Source: Trichomonas vaginalis G3 (taxonomy: Eukaryota > Parabasalia > Trichomonadida > Trichomonadidae). Taken from it: 64,000 nucleotides of DNA. How positions within the stretch are numbered: position 1 is the stretch's first letter; each line of letters begins with the position of its first letter. The notes under the pieces are model-generated. The model had not been told where the DNA came from. It searched no databases and saw only the letters and a list, made by a program, of their open reading frames with translations. Below are positions 47,976 through 60,118 of the stretch, piece after piece. The stretch lies in contig NC_067206.1 of the NCBI RefSeq assembly GCF_026262505.1, positions 39,197,660 through 39,261,659 of the forward strand. Reading direction: 5' to 3'. Position numbers and translations under genes: made by a program.

Positions 47976-48560
47976 ATGAACAAAAATGGAACAGCTAAAA
48001 TGAATGATAATCAAATTAGAGCAGAAGGTAGAAGGTTATTTAAACGCTTCTATAACATTCCTGATGGTGCTAATCCTAAAACTCGTAGAAGTTATTTAAA
48101 TGAAGCAATAGATTCATATGAAGGGTTTGACATTTCATCAGAAAGTGAGAGATTAGCGAGAATGTTAAATGTTAATATTGATTTCTATTATTGTGATCCT
48201 CAACCAGAAGACGTGGACATAAATAAGGTAGACTTTCCATTAGTGGAATCAATAATGATAGATCCAGAATTTGAAACAGTAAATATTTTATTAACACAGA
48301 GTCCATGTGGAAAACTTCACGCTGACAGAATAACAGACGTTGAAGCACTCACAGGAATATAAAGTTTGCCATATTGTAAAGAAGAAGTTTATTCTATCCG
48401 TGATTGATCCAGAAGGAAAAACCAAAGAAAGATTTTTAAAACATTGTGAGAAATGTAAAGAAAATAATGGAAGATTAATTCAAGACGTTCAATTGCAAAA
48501 GACACAGCAACCATATGCACCACATATTACGAAAAGAAGATATATCAGTGGTTATTAGCT
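47976..48560 (+). pseudogene. Conserved region next to group A polymerase (copy 2), broken
   Basis: Counterpart of 4175-4845 with very few residue differences (AEGRRLFKRFYNIPDGANP; LTQSPCGKLHADRITDVEA). Lies directly before the worn polymerase, as in copy 1. About two breaks. Confidence 0.55.
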
Positions 48561-48599
48561 CATAATTTGCAGGAATATTTATCAACCGACAAGATATTA

Positions 48600-51485
48600 T
48601 ATTACTTTTTGACTTCGAAACATTAGAGACTAAAGAAGAACTTCTACTTTCTGAATGTGCAACTTTGAACGCTTACTTAAAACCATTTTATGGTATCATC
48701 AACTGTCAAAAATAAAGCCGCAAAGCGGCGAGGTCGTAACCGTGATAAAACAATATACGAGGAATTTTTGCTTAACTTCGAGTGATTCTTTTATTTCTGA
48801 CTGGATTGAGTTTTATTTTCAACCTGTTCATTAGTTGCTAAATCAAATATTGAACAATATGAAAGAATTAATGAATACATTAAATGAGAAACAAAAGAAG
48901 CAATGAAAGAGCTTTTAGATGCAGGAAATTCAATAAAGTGAATATCATAGGTTTTAATTCGGAAAAGTTTGAATTTAAATTTAATTCTTCGTGAATTTAA
49001 ATACTGCAAAATGGAAGATAAAATCAAATACTGGGTTCTTCTTCTTCAATTTAAGCAAATCATTGTAAAGAAAACAAACACTCCATATGAATTGAGATTT
49101 ATTGACATCAGAAATTATATAGCGGGTGGAACATTTAGAACCAATTTACTCAAGATTTCGGAAACAATAAAACCGTATTAATAATTCCTCCATATCAATT
49201 CATCAACATGGGAGAATTACGAAGATGAATTATATAAAGAGGAACCATTCACTCCAAGATTCATTTTATTCAGCATTAACACCAAGAAAACAATATCCGA
49301 TTCAGATTATCAAATATATCTCAATGTGCTAAAAATTTTAAGAATAGATTAGAATATTTTATTCATTATTGCAATAAAGATGTTGAAAATTATGATTGAC
49401 CCAATTGATAAAATTATTGAAGAAAACATTGTTTATAAATTGACATGCTCATATCTTTCATTATCAATCTAATGCATCAATGATTCGTTACGCGTTAGCA
49501 TAATAAGAACTTCAATCCTAACGAAACATATCCAGAAGAAGAAAATGTGGAATCAAGTTTGAAATTAAACGAAAAAGTATTGGAAATATAAAATTGAATC
49601 ATAAGAAACAAGATGAAAAAGCAGAAAGGGATACTAAAAAACAATGTTTCAATGGATGACTATCAATATTTTCACGATTTAATCCTTCATCTAAATGTAA
49701 AATTTGTGGTAAAGCGTTTACATATGCAAATAAACCAACATTGGATAGAAACGATAAATAAATAACCACATACCAAAGAAAAATTAGCAGTTAATGTTGT
49801 TGTTATTGCAATTGTCCTAAAATCAAATAAAGATGAAGATGTCAACGTTTAAGAATCAATTTAAGAAAATTATGCATTAAAAAATAATTTACCAAATGAC
49901 TTTAGATTCAGTTTGAAGCTTATACATTCTCCGTAATGGAATTACTTGGTCTACTCAAATGTTCAACATAAGTAAATCCTTAAAGGAATCACACACATTA
50001 ATAAACTTTCATATAGTCCAGAAACTAAAACTGTATCAAATGAGGACACCACCAAACATTATGACTCATTTCGTTGGAGTTGAGCTTAATTCCATATATC
50101 CTTTCATCATTTTCATCTAATCCTCATGATTTCATTCAATATACTGACCATAAAATGTATATGCCGGGAAAGATTGAATGGTGTTATCATTTGTAGATAA
50201 CAGCAACAAAGAAAGCAAAAGCACTGGGGAATAATTAAGAAGAAAAAATACTTTATTCGTGGCTGAAGTAAAGGGTCACATTGAATGAAAAATAAATTAA
50301 TGGATTACATTAACTTTTAAGCAATAATAAGAAACTTAGATATTATCACAGATGAAAAAACAATTGGCAGTTTTAGTGTATAAATTACATGAAATCAAAC
50401 AATCTACCAGTTGAACCAGAAACAGAGAAAAATTAACTCAGTTAGCATCAACACACAACCAAGTATCACCATTTTCTTCTTATTATCTTCTGGTATTAAT
50501 AGACAGATTTCATTTATCATTGATGATATTCAATCAATTTTAACATTTTACTAAAAACATTTTGTTTAATGAATTGCGAACAAATTTATGAACGAAAGAC
50601 AAAAGGCTGAATTAGAAGGAAATAAAGGAAAAAGTTTATTTGTAAGATTTCACTTAATGGATCAATATGGTTTACGAATGCATATGAATACACAAAATTA
50701 CGCAAAGAACTAAAATAACGAATGCACAGAAGTTCCGCGTTGAGTAGCGTTGTCAAATAAATTTAAAAACATTTAGAGAAATAGGAGGGGATACATATCA
50801 AGTGATGCTTAAAATAGATTTTTATAGATGTGAAACATGTTTACAAGAGGCATTCTTTACTTTAGATAAATGCTAAATACTGGTATTTGGTTTTCATTTA
50901 TGATTTTATGTATAAATGCATGGATGTTAATCGTTTTCATTCATTGAAGGTGATACTGATTCATCTTATTGGGCAATCGCTGGCGACCCAAATCTTCCTA
51001 ACAACTCAAGCATTTCAAGCAATTGTTACCGATAAACAATTTTATGATAAAAACATTTTCAAATTCGCACCTTTTGATTTCTTCTGTTTTGATGAGAAAT
51101 TTAAACCTAAATTAAAGAATAAAGCTGAAGAAAAAGCACATGAGAAGAAGTTATTGGGTTTAGCAATTGAGAAACAAGGTTGATAACATGGTTGCGTTAT
51201 GTCCTAATGTTTATACATCATTCAACGGAATGATTGGTGAAGACTCCTTCAAAAAGATAGCACAAAAAAAAGAAAGTGTTAGTTTACGACAAAATAAGCA
51301 ATTAACACCTAAAAATTATTTGATATAATAAATGATAAAGTCATTTTCGATGGTCAGAAATATTAATTTACAACTTAAAAATGGGTCAATGATCGCTTAA
51401 CAATCGGTAAGACTGCATTAACAGGAGCACACACTAAGGCTGTATGTTGTGAAAATGGATGTTGTTATGCCATTTATTTAATGAA
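48600..51485 (+). pseudogene. Group A family B DNA polymerase (copy 2), heavily broken
   Basis: Nucleotide-level match along the whole of 1339-4158, in inverse orientation; exonuclease, HNH-like and polymerase parts are all represented. Heavily broken, more than twenty breaks. The wear is far denser than in the flanking 46-48 kb, and the stretch ends near an assembly gap. Confidence 0.75.
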
Positions 51486-51544
51486 ATGCCACAGAAAGAG
51501 ACAAAGAGGCGGGCACCCTTAAATATTTATTTTATTTTTATATA

Positions 51545-52053
51545 ATGAATAGCGTAGATTTAAAAATTTTAATTGATGATTTAGTATTTAATCAAAATTT
51601 TCTTACTTATTATGATTTAAAAGCATATCTTCAAAAACTGATAAAAATATAACGGGTGATGATATGGATGAATACTATCGGTATTATAAAAACGAAATTT
51701 TGAAATATCATGATAAAATAATTAAACGTTTAAGAGAGAATATTAAAGAAGGAAAATATTCAAAGGGAAAAAGTAAATCACAACTGAAACAGTTGAAAGA
51801 TTTCAAAAATAAAGTATTAACAGAAGAAGATATTGATGAATTATTAAATTATATAATCCTGAGCCAACAAAACAAAAAGAGAAAGTTTGGACGTTCAGCA
51901 GCTCATAAATGATGCACAAGTCTTTAATTTATGATTCATTAGTTAAACATATTCAGCCCGACTTTTAAATGAAGAATCAACTTTTTGGAATTCATCCTTC
52001 AACATAAACTCGAAGCGGGAAAGTATATCAATCCTTTATATACAGCATAATCT
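51545..52053 (+). pseudogene. Group A integrase N-terminal part (copy 2), broken and cut by gap
   Basis: Matches the N-terminal third of the integrase at 1-1236 (for example KGKSKSQLKQLKDFKNKVLT and EEDIDELLNYI). The catalytic core is not present before the gap. Broken, a few breaks. Confidence 0.6.
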
Positions 52054-52078
52054 NNNNNNNNNNNNNNNNNNNNNNNNN
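52054..52078. other. Assembly gap (25 N)
   Basis: Twenty-five consecutive N. Sequence on the two sides belongs to different element groups, so the join may reflect scaffolding rather than true contact. Confidence 0.99.
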
Positions 52079-52850
52079 CCAAATCTTCTTGAAGTAAGTA
52101 TGTACAACCTTTAATATCATAGTGTGTTTGAGGTAACGTATCTTGAACTTATTTGTTTCACATCTTCATTTTTGGTGCATGAAATCGGGTAAGTTTCGCG
52201 ATAGAAAATTTCTGTCAGATTTGTAAATCTTAGCCAAGGTTCGTAAAGCTTTTGTTGTTTCTTTCTGACTAAATGCAACATAACCATATCTCTTAGTCTT
52301 CATTCTTTTCCACTCTTCAGTATAAATCATATTACTTATTGTTCTTTTCCTTCCTTTTGTTACCGAAAACGTGGTATTCTTTCTGAAGGCTTTTTACTTT
52401 GATCAAGCTTTTCTCTAGCCTCTTCACGTTCTTGTCTATGAATTTTCATCTAACATCATGGAAAATAAACAAGCGTAACGAGGTGAAGCCCACATTGCTA
52501 CAAGCAATTACAAGAAGCCTATTGAACAAATATACCTTTTAAACCATTTTGCAAATTTTTACATATTCGTATGGAATCTCGTTCCTCGGTTCGAGGAACG
52601 CAAACATATGAGGAAATTCTTCTAAAAGTTCTTTTGTCTGTGCGAGTTTCAAACCAATATTATGCTTGCTTTGTAAGAACGGTAATGAGCATTACAAAAT
52701 ACTTTGCATTTGTACCATGTCGTCTTTGACGATACGAATGAGACGTAACTGTTTGTTAATATTGTATGTACTCGTATTCTTCATTTATGTCTTCATGGAC
52801 ATTAGCAGTTGTTGTGTTCTCTGTTGTTGTTCATATCTTGTCCTTACATA
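52079..52850 (-). pseudogene. Unidentified element gene remnant
   Basis: Minus-strand coding traces (RYGYVAFSQKETTKALRTL, KIYKSDRNFLSRN) precede the AAAATATTTTTTATTTTGT leader seen before KilA-N genes. There is no counterpart in the first cluster. Family not recognised. Broken. Confidence 0.35.
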
Positions 52851-52914
52851 CAAAATAAAAAATATTTTATTAAAAAACTAGCGTTATTTCCTGACTTTCA
52901 CAAAAGACCAAAAA

Positions 52915-55415
52915 TAAACCTTTACATGTATTTTCAGCAACTTCGTCAAATAATTTTATAGCTTTATCTATCTCATCTACTTAACAAACGTTTCTTTACT
53001 TTCGTGGGAGCCGATTACATTTTCTCAAACTTTTCAATAGTTCTGTTTCTGTCAAGCTCTCATATCGTTAACGAACACAACCTTAAACTCTATTGACGTA
53101 TACTTTCTCATATCTTTTTAGTTATATTATATGTTCTTTCCTATCTTATATTCTCTTTGGTATTGAAGTCTTCGGTTCTGAAACGTATTGTAAGTAAGCC
53201 TTCACTGCAAACTGTCCGTACTCGAATGAACCATTGTTTATGAAGTTATATCCAAAACAACGGGTCTAACCATAACAAAACTATTGTATAAGACTTTTTG
53301 TCTATAAAGATATGCTCTTTGTTCCATGAAATGCTACTGATATCATAAGTCAGGATTTCGTGTCAAAATTTTCTACTAGAAGCAATCTAAACCCAGTCGA
53401 TTGCTCTCTATTCCAGCTGGAAAATAATGTCTGACAAGAAATTTCTGTATTTCTTTGCAGTTCTTACGTTTAAATCCCAATTCGAAACCACTTTTTAGGT
53501 GTCATTGTTCTATCTTTTTTATAACTGTTCAAAACTCAATGTTTGTCATTTTTCTGTTCCTTACCATACAAAATAAAAAATATATTTTTATTAAAAAACT
53601 AACTTTATTTTTCATTTGTATCTAAGGAAATTCATAAATTTGGTCATTTTTTTCACGTATTTCAGGGATTTTTTTGACGGAAGTGAAAAGTTCTCTTCAG
53701 TAAAAAAATAACAGTTACTATAATGAATTTGGTATTTTTTCACTGTGATTTCATGAGTTTTTAGAGCGACCAAGGTTTTTTCCCCTACCTCGCAATTTTT
53801 TACATTATATGTAAGAAAGATATTTTACAGGGATTTTTTTACGAGTGATATAAAGTCTCTGCGTAAAAAAATAACAGTTATATAATGAAATTTGGTCATT
53901 TGTTTTTACGATTTTCATGAGTTTTATGCAAGACCAAAAAAAGGTCTAAAATCGCAATTTTTACGATATTTCAGTATAAAAAGATAATATTTCAGATTTT
54001 TTTGACGAAGTGTTAAAGTTCTCTTCGTAAAAAAAATAAACAGTTATATAATGAAATTCTGTCATTTTTTCACTGATTTGTAGGGTAGATGGTTTTAGGT
54101 GTACCAGGTCCTCCGGTCCCTCGTCCCTCGGTCAATAACATCTTTTTGAAAATAGTGACAACATGACATTTTGACAACAACAACAGGAAATTAGACTTTC
54201 TTCGTAATTATGTTTTGTCAAAAAACTTCATCTCAATGAGCGTAAAATCAGACTAAAAATATATTTTTAGTGAAGAGGTTGCGAATCTCACCTGTTTTTT
54301 TCACCTGTTTTTTCACCTCTTGAATTTGGCTATAAAAGATTATGATTCCAGGGATTATTTGACGAAGTGTCAAATTCTCTTCGTAAAAAATAACAGTTAT
54401 ACTAATGAAAATTTTGGTCAATTTTACTGCGTGCAAAAATTATATTTTAAAGGTGAAGAGGTGCGATCCTTCACCTGTTTTTCACCTGTTTTTCACAAGC
54501 GTTTTACCATGAATTGTACGATTGATAATTTGAAAGTCTAAACAATTTTGTGGCTTCTATTTCTTCGCTGAGGATATAGAATGTTTATAAACTATGACCG
54601 AAGTCTCTTATTATTGTCTTCTTGACATCTGAAAGAAGGAAATCGTCAGCAGTGGATAGTTTTTTGTTCAGAAATTCAACATGTCCATTTTATTTCTCTG
54701 ATTCTCTAGCTTCTTCGTTAAGTCAGCATAGATCGTTTCTCATTCTTGTTCTTCTCTTTGACGGAAGTAGTTATATTTCCTCATTCTGCTTTACTATTTA
54801 GAACTTGTGGTTCCATCTTTAGCCATTGTACATTGAAATTGTCCTGCAAGTACAACTTTATTAGCTCAATGAGTATTCTTTACTCAAAAGTTGCTGGTTT
54901 TTATTTTCATTCCATTACTTTTACCTCTTCTATCTTATTTCTCTATCTGCCTATACACCATTCAGCACTAACGAAACAAAGTTGTCGTTAGTCTTAAACA
55001 TCCTCCGATTTAAATGTCAGATACATCTTACTATACCATATCGCAGTCTTTGTCCATGACTTGTGGTTGCATCATGAATCCAATAAACTCATGTTTACCT
55101 TTCGTAATGAACTTCTTTATTTCAAACTGAGTCGTTGGTCTGACTTCAATTCTTCAAATTCTTGGATAGTAAGCTTTGTTGTTGGATTCAGGAAGTTTAG
55201 GTAGCAGTGCGTCAATAATATCCTGCATTCATAAGATATTCTTCATTTGTTTCATCTTTTGCACAACAGTCTAAATCTTCCGTTGGAAAGTTCTTGCTGT
55301 TATCTTTCTGGATTTCTGTTTCGAAAGTATCATGAAGAAAGGAATGAAGCTTTTCATCTCTACTAACCATTGAAGTTGGGGTTCATGACTAAACGAGTTT
55401 GGTGCTGTTGTTGCT
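52915..55415 (-). pseudogene. KilA-N/T5orf172 gene (copy 2), heavily broken, split by repeat block
   Basis: Two blocks match 7087-8415: 52,915-53,560 (T5orf172 and KilA-N side) and 54,590-55,415 (N-terminal side). Between them lies a block of about 1 kb made of the GACGAAGTG hairpin and GGTGCGATC repeats, so repeat-bearing DNA has inserted or recombined into the gene. More than fifteen breaks. Confidence 0.7.
53570..54589. repeat. Hairpin/palindrome repeat block inside KilA-N copy 2
   Basis: Worn versions of the hairpin unit recur near 53,675, 53,835, 53,995 and 54,355, about 160 bp apart for the first three, each followed by AACAGTTATATAATGAAAT. A GGTCCCTC-type tract sits near 54,115 and GGTGCGATC-type near-palindromes near 54,280 and 54,460. 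No gene supported. Confidence 0.65.
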
Positions 55416-55489
55416 AACATGTCTTACAATAGAATAAAAAATATTTTTTTTAAAAAACACTTTATTTTTTCTATCTTAAGGAAATTCAT

Positions 55490-56000
55490 GAAAATTCAAC
55501 GGACATTGTTCTGAAACAGTACAAATAGTTCTGAAAACAGTACAAAATTGTTTCTGAAACAGTACAAATATTGTTCTGAACACAGTAACAAATATTGTTC
55601 TGAAACATACAAATATTTGTTCTGAAACAGTACAAATATTGTTCTGAAACAGTACAAATATTTTGACGTACAAACATGTCTAAATAGGTAACTAAAATAT
55701 TGTTCTGAAAAAGTTACAAAATTGTTCTGAAAACTAGTACAAATATTTCTGAAACAGTACAAATATTGGTTCTGAAACAGTACAAATATTGTTTCTGAAA
55801 CTAGTACAAATATGTTCTGAAAACAGAACAAATATTGTTCTGAAACAGAAATTTTTCTCACAAATATGAGAACTTTGACGGGAAATATTTCTGAATCAGA
55901 ACAAATAATTGTTCTGAAACAGTACAATATTGTTCTGAAACAGTACCCAAGACTAGTTCCTAAACAGAACAAGACTAGTTTCTGAAACAGAACAATGGGA
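55490..56000. repeat. 22-bp minisatellite GTTCTGAAACAGTACAAATA
   Basis: About twenty imperfect units of ATTGTTCTGAAACAGTACAA. It occupies the position that the TGTTGTCCGGAAAAAC array has in copy 1 (9815-10,076), i.e. directly before the 124-residue gene, but the unit sequence is unrelated. Cys/Phe-rich frames across it are repeat artefacts. Confidence 0.85.
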
Positions 56001-56049
56001 CAACATCGAGCCATTAGATAGCATATTTACCTTATAGAGATAAATGAAA

Positions 56050-56355
56050 GTTGTTAAGCGTACTTTGGGCAAGGACAAGCCAACAAGTCCCTCGGCTTCT
56101 GTCTGGAAGAGGTGCTGAATCTCGAGACTTTCGACTGGAATTCCAATTCAAAATACCAGACGGGACAGCCGTACGGACGACATAAGCAAGCAAAGAAGGA
56201 AGCTTTCTCAAGTTCTTGCCAAACGTCCTTGGATATTACTTCCAAACAGAGAGAAACCCTTTCCCAAGAATGAACCAAATTCTCGAGGACTCTTACACTT
56301 CTCGGGTCAGCCGTTCTACATAACTACAGAAGGTGACATGGTGGACCCCTTCAGT
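56050..56355 (+). pseudogene. 124-residue element protein (copy 2), broken
   Basis: Nucleotide match to 10,140-10,451 (CTCGAGACTTTCGACTGGAA and CACTTCTCGGGTCAGCC among others). Broken, about eight breaks. Confidence 0.6.
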
Positions 56356-56379
56356 AAAACATTCCTCATTTTAACTCAC

Positions 56380-57345
56380 TTTTTCTATCTTAAGAAATCA
56401 TGAAATTCAAACGGGGAGAAAAGATGGTGAGAGAAAACAGTTAGATCTTAACCTTCTACCCAAAAATTATATTTGGTTGTAAATTTCATGAGTTTTCTCG
56501 AGTGTAAAATGAGGTTAGAAATAGGTTTAGAAATGAGGTTAGATCTAACATGCTAACATAAAAATATATTTTTATGTAAATTATCATGAGTTTCTACGAT
56601 GTTAGAAAAACAGGTAGAAAACATGTGATGATCTCACCTCTTCACCTAAAATTATATTTTGTTCTGATTTACGCTTCATTACCGAAGAATTTGACCAAAA
56701 CATGTACGAAAACATGAAAATTCAACGGAGTGAAGAAAAGAGGTGAGAAAAGATGAGATCTCACCTCCTTCACCTAAAAATATATTTTTTGCCGAATTCA
56801 AGACAAAAACTCAAGAATTTTGGTTTGAAAAAACAGGTGTAGGCCCAATAAGTTGCTCGACCTCAAAACAAGCATTTTGAAAATTAAGAACCGTCGAATT
56901 CTGGCGGTTGGTTTTTTATACAAAATTCAACAAGTGAGAAAACAGTAGAAAACAGGTTAGATCTAACCTTCTACCCTAAAAATATATTTTCTGTGAAAAA
57001 TGAACCAAAATTTCATGAAAATTCACGGTGTGAGAAAAAGATGGTGAAAAACAGGTGAGATCTCACCTCTTCACCTAATAATATATTTTTGGTTCATTAC
57101 ATCGTTTACCGATGAAGGAAGTTCTTTGACATTTTCCGACTGTTGTCAAAATGTCATTGTTGTCACCATTTTCAAAAAGATGTTAGTTGACGAGGGACCG
57201 AGTGACATTGGTGACACCTTTCAGTAAAAACATCTCATTTTAACTCACTTTTTTTCTATCTTAAGGAAATTCATTGAAAATTCAACGGGTGAAAAAACAG
57301 GTGAGAAAAGAGTGTAGATCTCACCACTTCACCTAAAATATATTT
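56380..57345. repeat. Array of palindromic GGTGAGATCTCACC units
   Basis: About seven irregular units of 80-130 bp, each with CATGAAAATTCAACGGGTGA, then AGGTGAGATCTCACCT or GTTAGATCTAACC, then TCACCTAAAAATATATTTTT. The 16-bp AGGTGAGATCTCACCT is a perfect palindrome. A GGTCCCTC-type composite is embedded near 57,140-57,200. No gene supported. Confidence 0.75.
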
Positions 57346-57349
57346 TCAA

Positions 57350-58215
57350 TACTTTTTCAGCACTTTTCCGTAGTTTGTATATGAAAGACAATTCGAGATA
57401 AAAGTCATAGTACAATGGATATATATGTTGCACACCATTTGTTGTGAACCAAACTTGAAGTCAGAGAAACTGTTACTAGGTGTTCGTAGAATTTAGAAGC
57501 AAAGTCATAAACGTCCTTACCAATACATAGAAAACTATTGTGTGCTTGAACTGAAACTTGGCATGACACATAACATTTTGAGGTCAAACACGTTTCTATA
57601 AACTGTCAAATCTGCTGGTGAAGTATAAATTGAAATGGACCATCTGGTGGTAATGGTTCGTTCTGGTTTAGTAACCGAAGAAAATTGTGCCCAAGAACGT
57701 TTGTCTACTTTCAAAAATAAAAAACTCTGTATCTCTTGGAGGGTTAATTTCAATCTTTTGAAATGAAACGGTGGAGTTCATCTTGTCATATTCTAGTTTC
57801 AGATAGGATGTTCCATTTAGTAAAGAGGCGTATTTTTCTTGAAATTCCCAATAGTATTTGTTTATTTGAGTTTGAAAGTCATTTAGAGTTTTTCTCAAGA
57901 CTTTCGTCTGAACGAACTGTAAAGATCCTCATTTCATCAAATTGTCTATAAGATCCATCAGAACCTTTATACTGCCCATGGAAAATATACTGCGAACATA
58001 AACGCGTTAGTTCTATTTGAAAACAAAACTCTTCTAAATCCTATTGCCTTTGCATCTGAAGGACTTTGAAGCCAACGAATTGGATAGTCAAACCTGTAAA
58101 GCTCGGGATGAAATTTCTTCATCTGATATAGTCCTACCAGCATTTGTAAAGATATAGTCTAACGGTTTTGATCTGCTACTTTTGTTCTTTGTTTTTCAAC
58201 CTGAAGCATTTAATA
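57350..58215 (-). pseudogene. Capsid-type protein (copy of 10,565 gene), broken
   Basis: Follows 10,565-11,420 closely at nucleotide level, with the same NSFLC and VWFTT-type region. Broken, about eight breaks. Lies before the worn polymerase as in copy 1. Confidence 0.65.
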
Positions 58216-58279
58216 TATGTAAAAATATATGGTTTTAAAAACGTTTTTACTTCATGCAATGTTTTATTTCATGCAATGT

Positions 58280-59362
58280 TTTTATTCTGTTGCCGTCTTC
58301 AAGTATACCCAGTACTTACGCTTGGAGAGGACATGAACTTCGGAAAATACCTTATCTAGCTTAAAACAGCCCATCTTTTCACCGACCATGCCCATTTCAA
58401 TGAGTTTGTTGTACCCTTCTTCGTTCGTCATGAGTGCGTCAATGTTCTCATAGTAAACCACAACTTTGGATTTGACTTCGGAGAAGAATTTGTTGTAGTT
58501 GTCAAGGACTGCCTTTGCGAACAATGTACCTTGTCTTCACACATGACTCAAGATACTTCATCTTCTCATCTGTAACAAGACCAGAGTTCCTGAGACATGT
58601 AAAAATATATGGTTTAAAAAACGTTTTTACTTCATATTTCTCATCTAACAAACATGTTGTCTGACTGCTTGAGGGTTAGGTTGGTACCATTCGAACTTGA
58701 CACTTGCAATTCCTTCAATTGCATTCAAAATGTCGGAGTCGGAGTCAACCATTTGTCTCTCTTTGAGTCTTGAAAGCGTCAAGAAGTTTTGCGGCTGTTT
58801 GTTCATTGCCATGTGAGTAGTATATATGACCATCCAAATCTGTTATGGTTAATCTGAGATTGTATCCTTTCTTATTTCCGTCTTGAATTGCAGCAAGTAC
58901 TCCCATGAAGCCTTCTTTGTTCTTTCCTTCGTCAAAGTTTACTGTAAAGGTTCGACCGGATGTAATTTGACTTCTAACCTCACGGTACTTCTCATATGCA
59001 TATCTTGTTCTTTCCATGGGAGCATGTGTGTCTTCACCTTTTCCTTTTTTCCTTCTCAAAGGATGCAATTGTTCGTCATGTTTCCAATAGAATCTGGCAA
59101 AGCCGTCGTGTCCCTCAACTTGAGGTTCACTAACATCGAAAGGCATGTCCATAAGACGTTCTTCTTCTAACCTCTCTAGTCTGTTTGGATAATTTGCACG
59201 TGCTGTTTCCAAATCCATTTCGTAGCGAAGACCAGACAATTTGTCATAGACTTTTATGGGTCTTCCCTTCCTATATTTAAAATTCTTCGAAACTCTCCAA
59301 CCATATCTTTGCAACTCTGCTTTTATTCTAGCAGACTTTCTATCCATTCTATATGGGGGCAT
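58280..59362 (-). pseudogene. Group B DNA polymerase (copy 2), broken and incomplete
   Basis: Corresponds to parts of 11,660-13,734 and is only about half as long. The N-terminal part (MPPYRMDRKSARIKAEL onward) is nearly identical to copy 1, and the C-terminal piece ends KRKYWVYLK, fitting the lysine/tyrosine motif after motif C. Broken, several breaks. Confidence 0.65.
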
Positions 59363-59388
59363 TTTTATAAAAATAAAAAAATATTTTT

Positions 59389-59510
59389 TTAAAAATATAT
59401 TGTTTTAAAATGGTATGCCATTTCATATTTCTCATCTAACAAACAAGTTTCCCAACGGTCTTCTCCAACAAACTCAGCGTACATTTTTATAAAAATAAAA
59501 AAATATTTTT
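59389..59510. repeat. Duplicated small segment shared with 11,450-11,535
   Basis: A block with TATGCCATTTCATATTTCTC and CAACGGTCTTCTCCAACAAA that in copy 1 lies between the capsid-type gene and the polymerase, but here lies between the polymerase and the 194-residue gene. It can encode a 31-residue peptide (MYAEFVGEDRWETCLLDEKY), which may be the end of a displaced gene. Confidence 0.5.
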
Positions 59511-59514
59511 TTCT

Positions 59515-60099
59515 TTACTTTACATAACTGCCTGAAGCCATAAGTCTTTGACGCCAACCCATACCAGCTAATGAAGGTTGACTTGGTTTAGTTTGGAAAC
59601 TAAACTTTGGTTTTGGTTTATCTTCAGTTTTTGGTTTCTCTTCTTCTATCGGTTTTTCGTCACTTTTCGGTTCCGCTGACTTTACCTCACTTGCAGGAAT
59701 AGTTGTGTTGTCAACATCTTCATAAATATCATATGCCATTTGTTTTTGTTTTCCTTTTAACTTTTTGTGTTTGTTGTAAAGTTTAGAATATTTTGACTCT
59801 AAGTCAATGAGATGTTCTATAATGAACTGTTGGTCAGTGAAGTAAACTTTTCCATCTGTTGTCTCGAAAGCTCCTTCAGACTTCAATATTTTATTTGTGA
59901 GAGTCTGTTTCTTTTTTGAGATACTTGCCGTTCCATTTTTATGAAAAGTGACTTTGTAGTTAGGGTTTGTATTTCCAGACCTGGCACTTTCTATTATTGA
60001 ATTTTTCTCTTCATCTGTAAGTTCTTTGACAGGTTTTGACAATGGTTCTGAACTTTTTGTTTGTGGTGTCAAATCTACCGTTTCAACTTCTTCGGTCAT
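59515..60099 (-). CDS. Lys/Glu-rich group B protein (copy 2), 194 residues
   Basis: Complete frame from ATG 60,099 (MTEEVETVDLTPQTKSSEP). Basic and Ser/Thr-rich first half (KVTFHKNGTASISKKKQTLT), a helix FIIEHLIDLESKYSKLYNKH, then the EKPIEEEKPKTEDKPKPK tail and WRQRLMASGSYVK end. The C-terminal SLAGMGWRQR segment may be a processing or binding site. Its leader contains ACTGAGATGA as in the next two genes. No family recognised; a scaffold or DNA-binding virion protein is plausible. It looks whole. Confidence 0.6.
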   Translation of the reverse strand: MTEEVETVDLTPQTKSSEPLSKPVKELTDEEKNSIIESARSGNTNPNYKVTFHKNGTASISKKKQTLTNKILKSEGAFETTDGKVYFTDQQFIIEHLIDLESKYSKLYNKHKKLKGKQKQMAYDIYEDVDNTTIPASEVKSAEPKSDEKPIEEEKPKTEDKPKPKFSFQTKPSQPSLAGMGWRQRLMASGSYVK

Positions 60100-60118
60100 T
60101 TCATCTCAGTAAAAAATT

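Noticed and set aside
55490-56000. CRISPR-like regular array
   Set aside because: Units are contiguous without unique spacers, and the organism is a eukaryote.
55496-56014. Cys/Phe-rich minus-strand frame of 172 codons resembling a repeat protein
   Set aside because: It translates the 22-bp minisatellite; composition and periodicity come from the DNA repeat.
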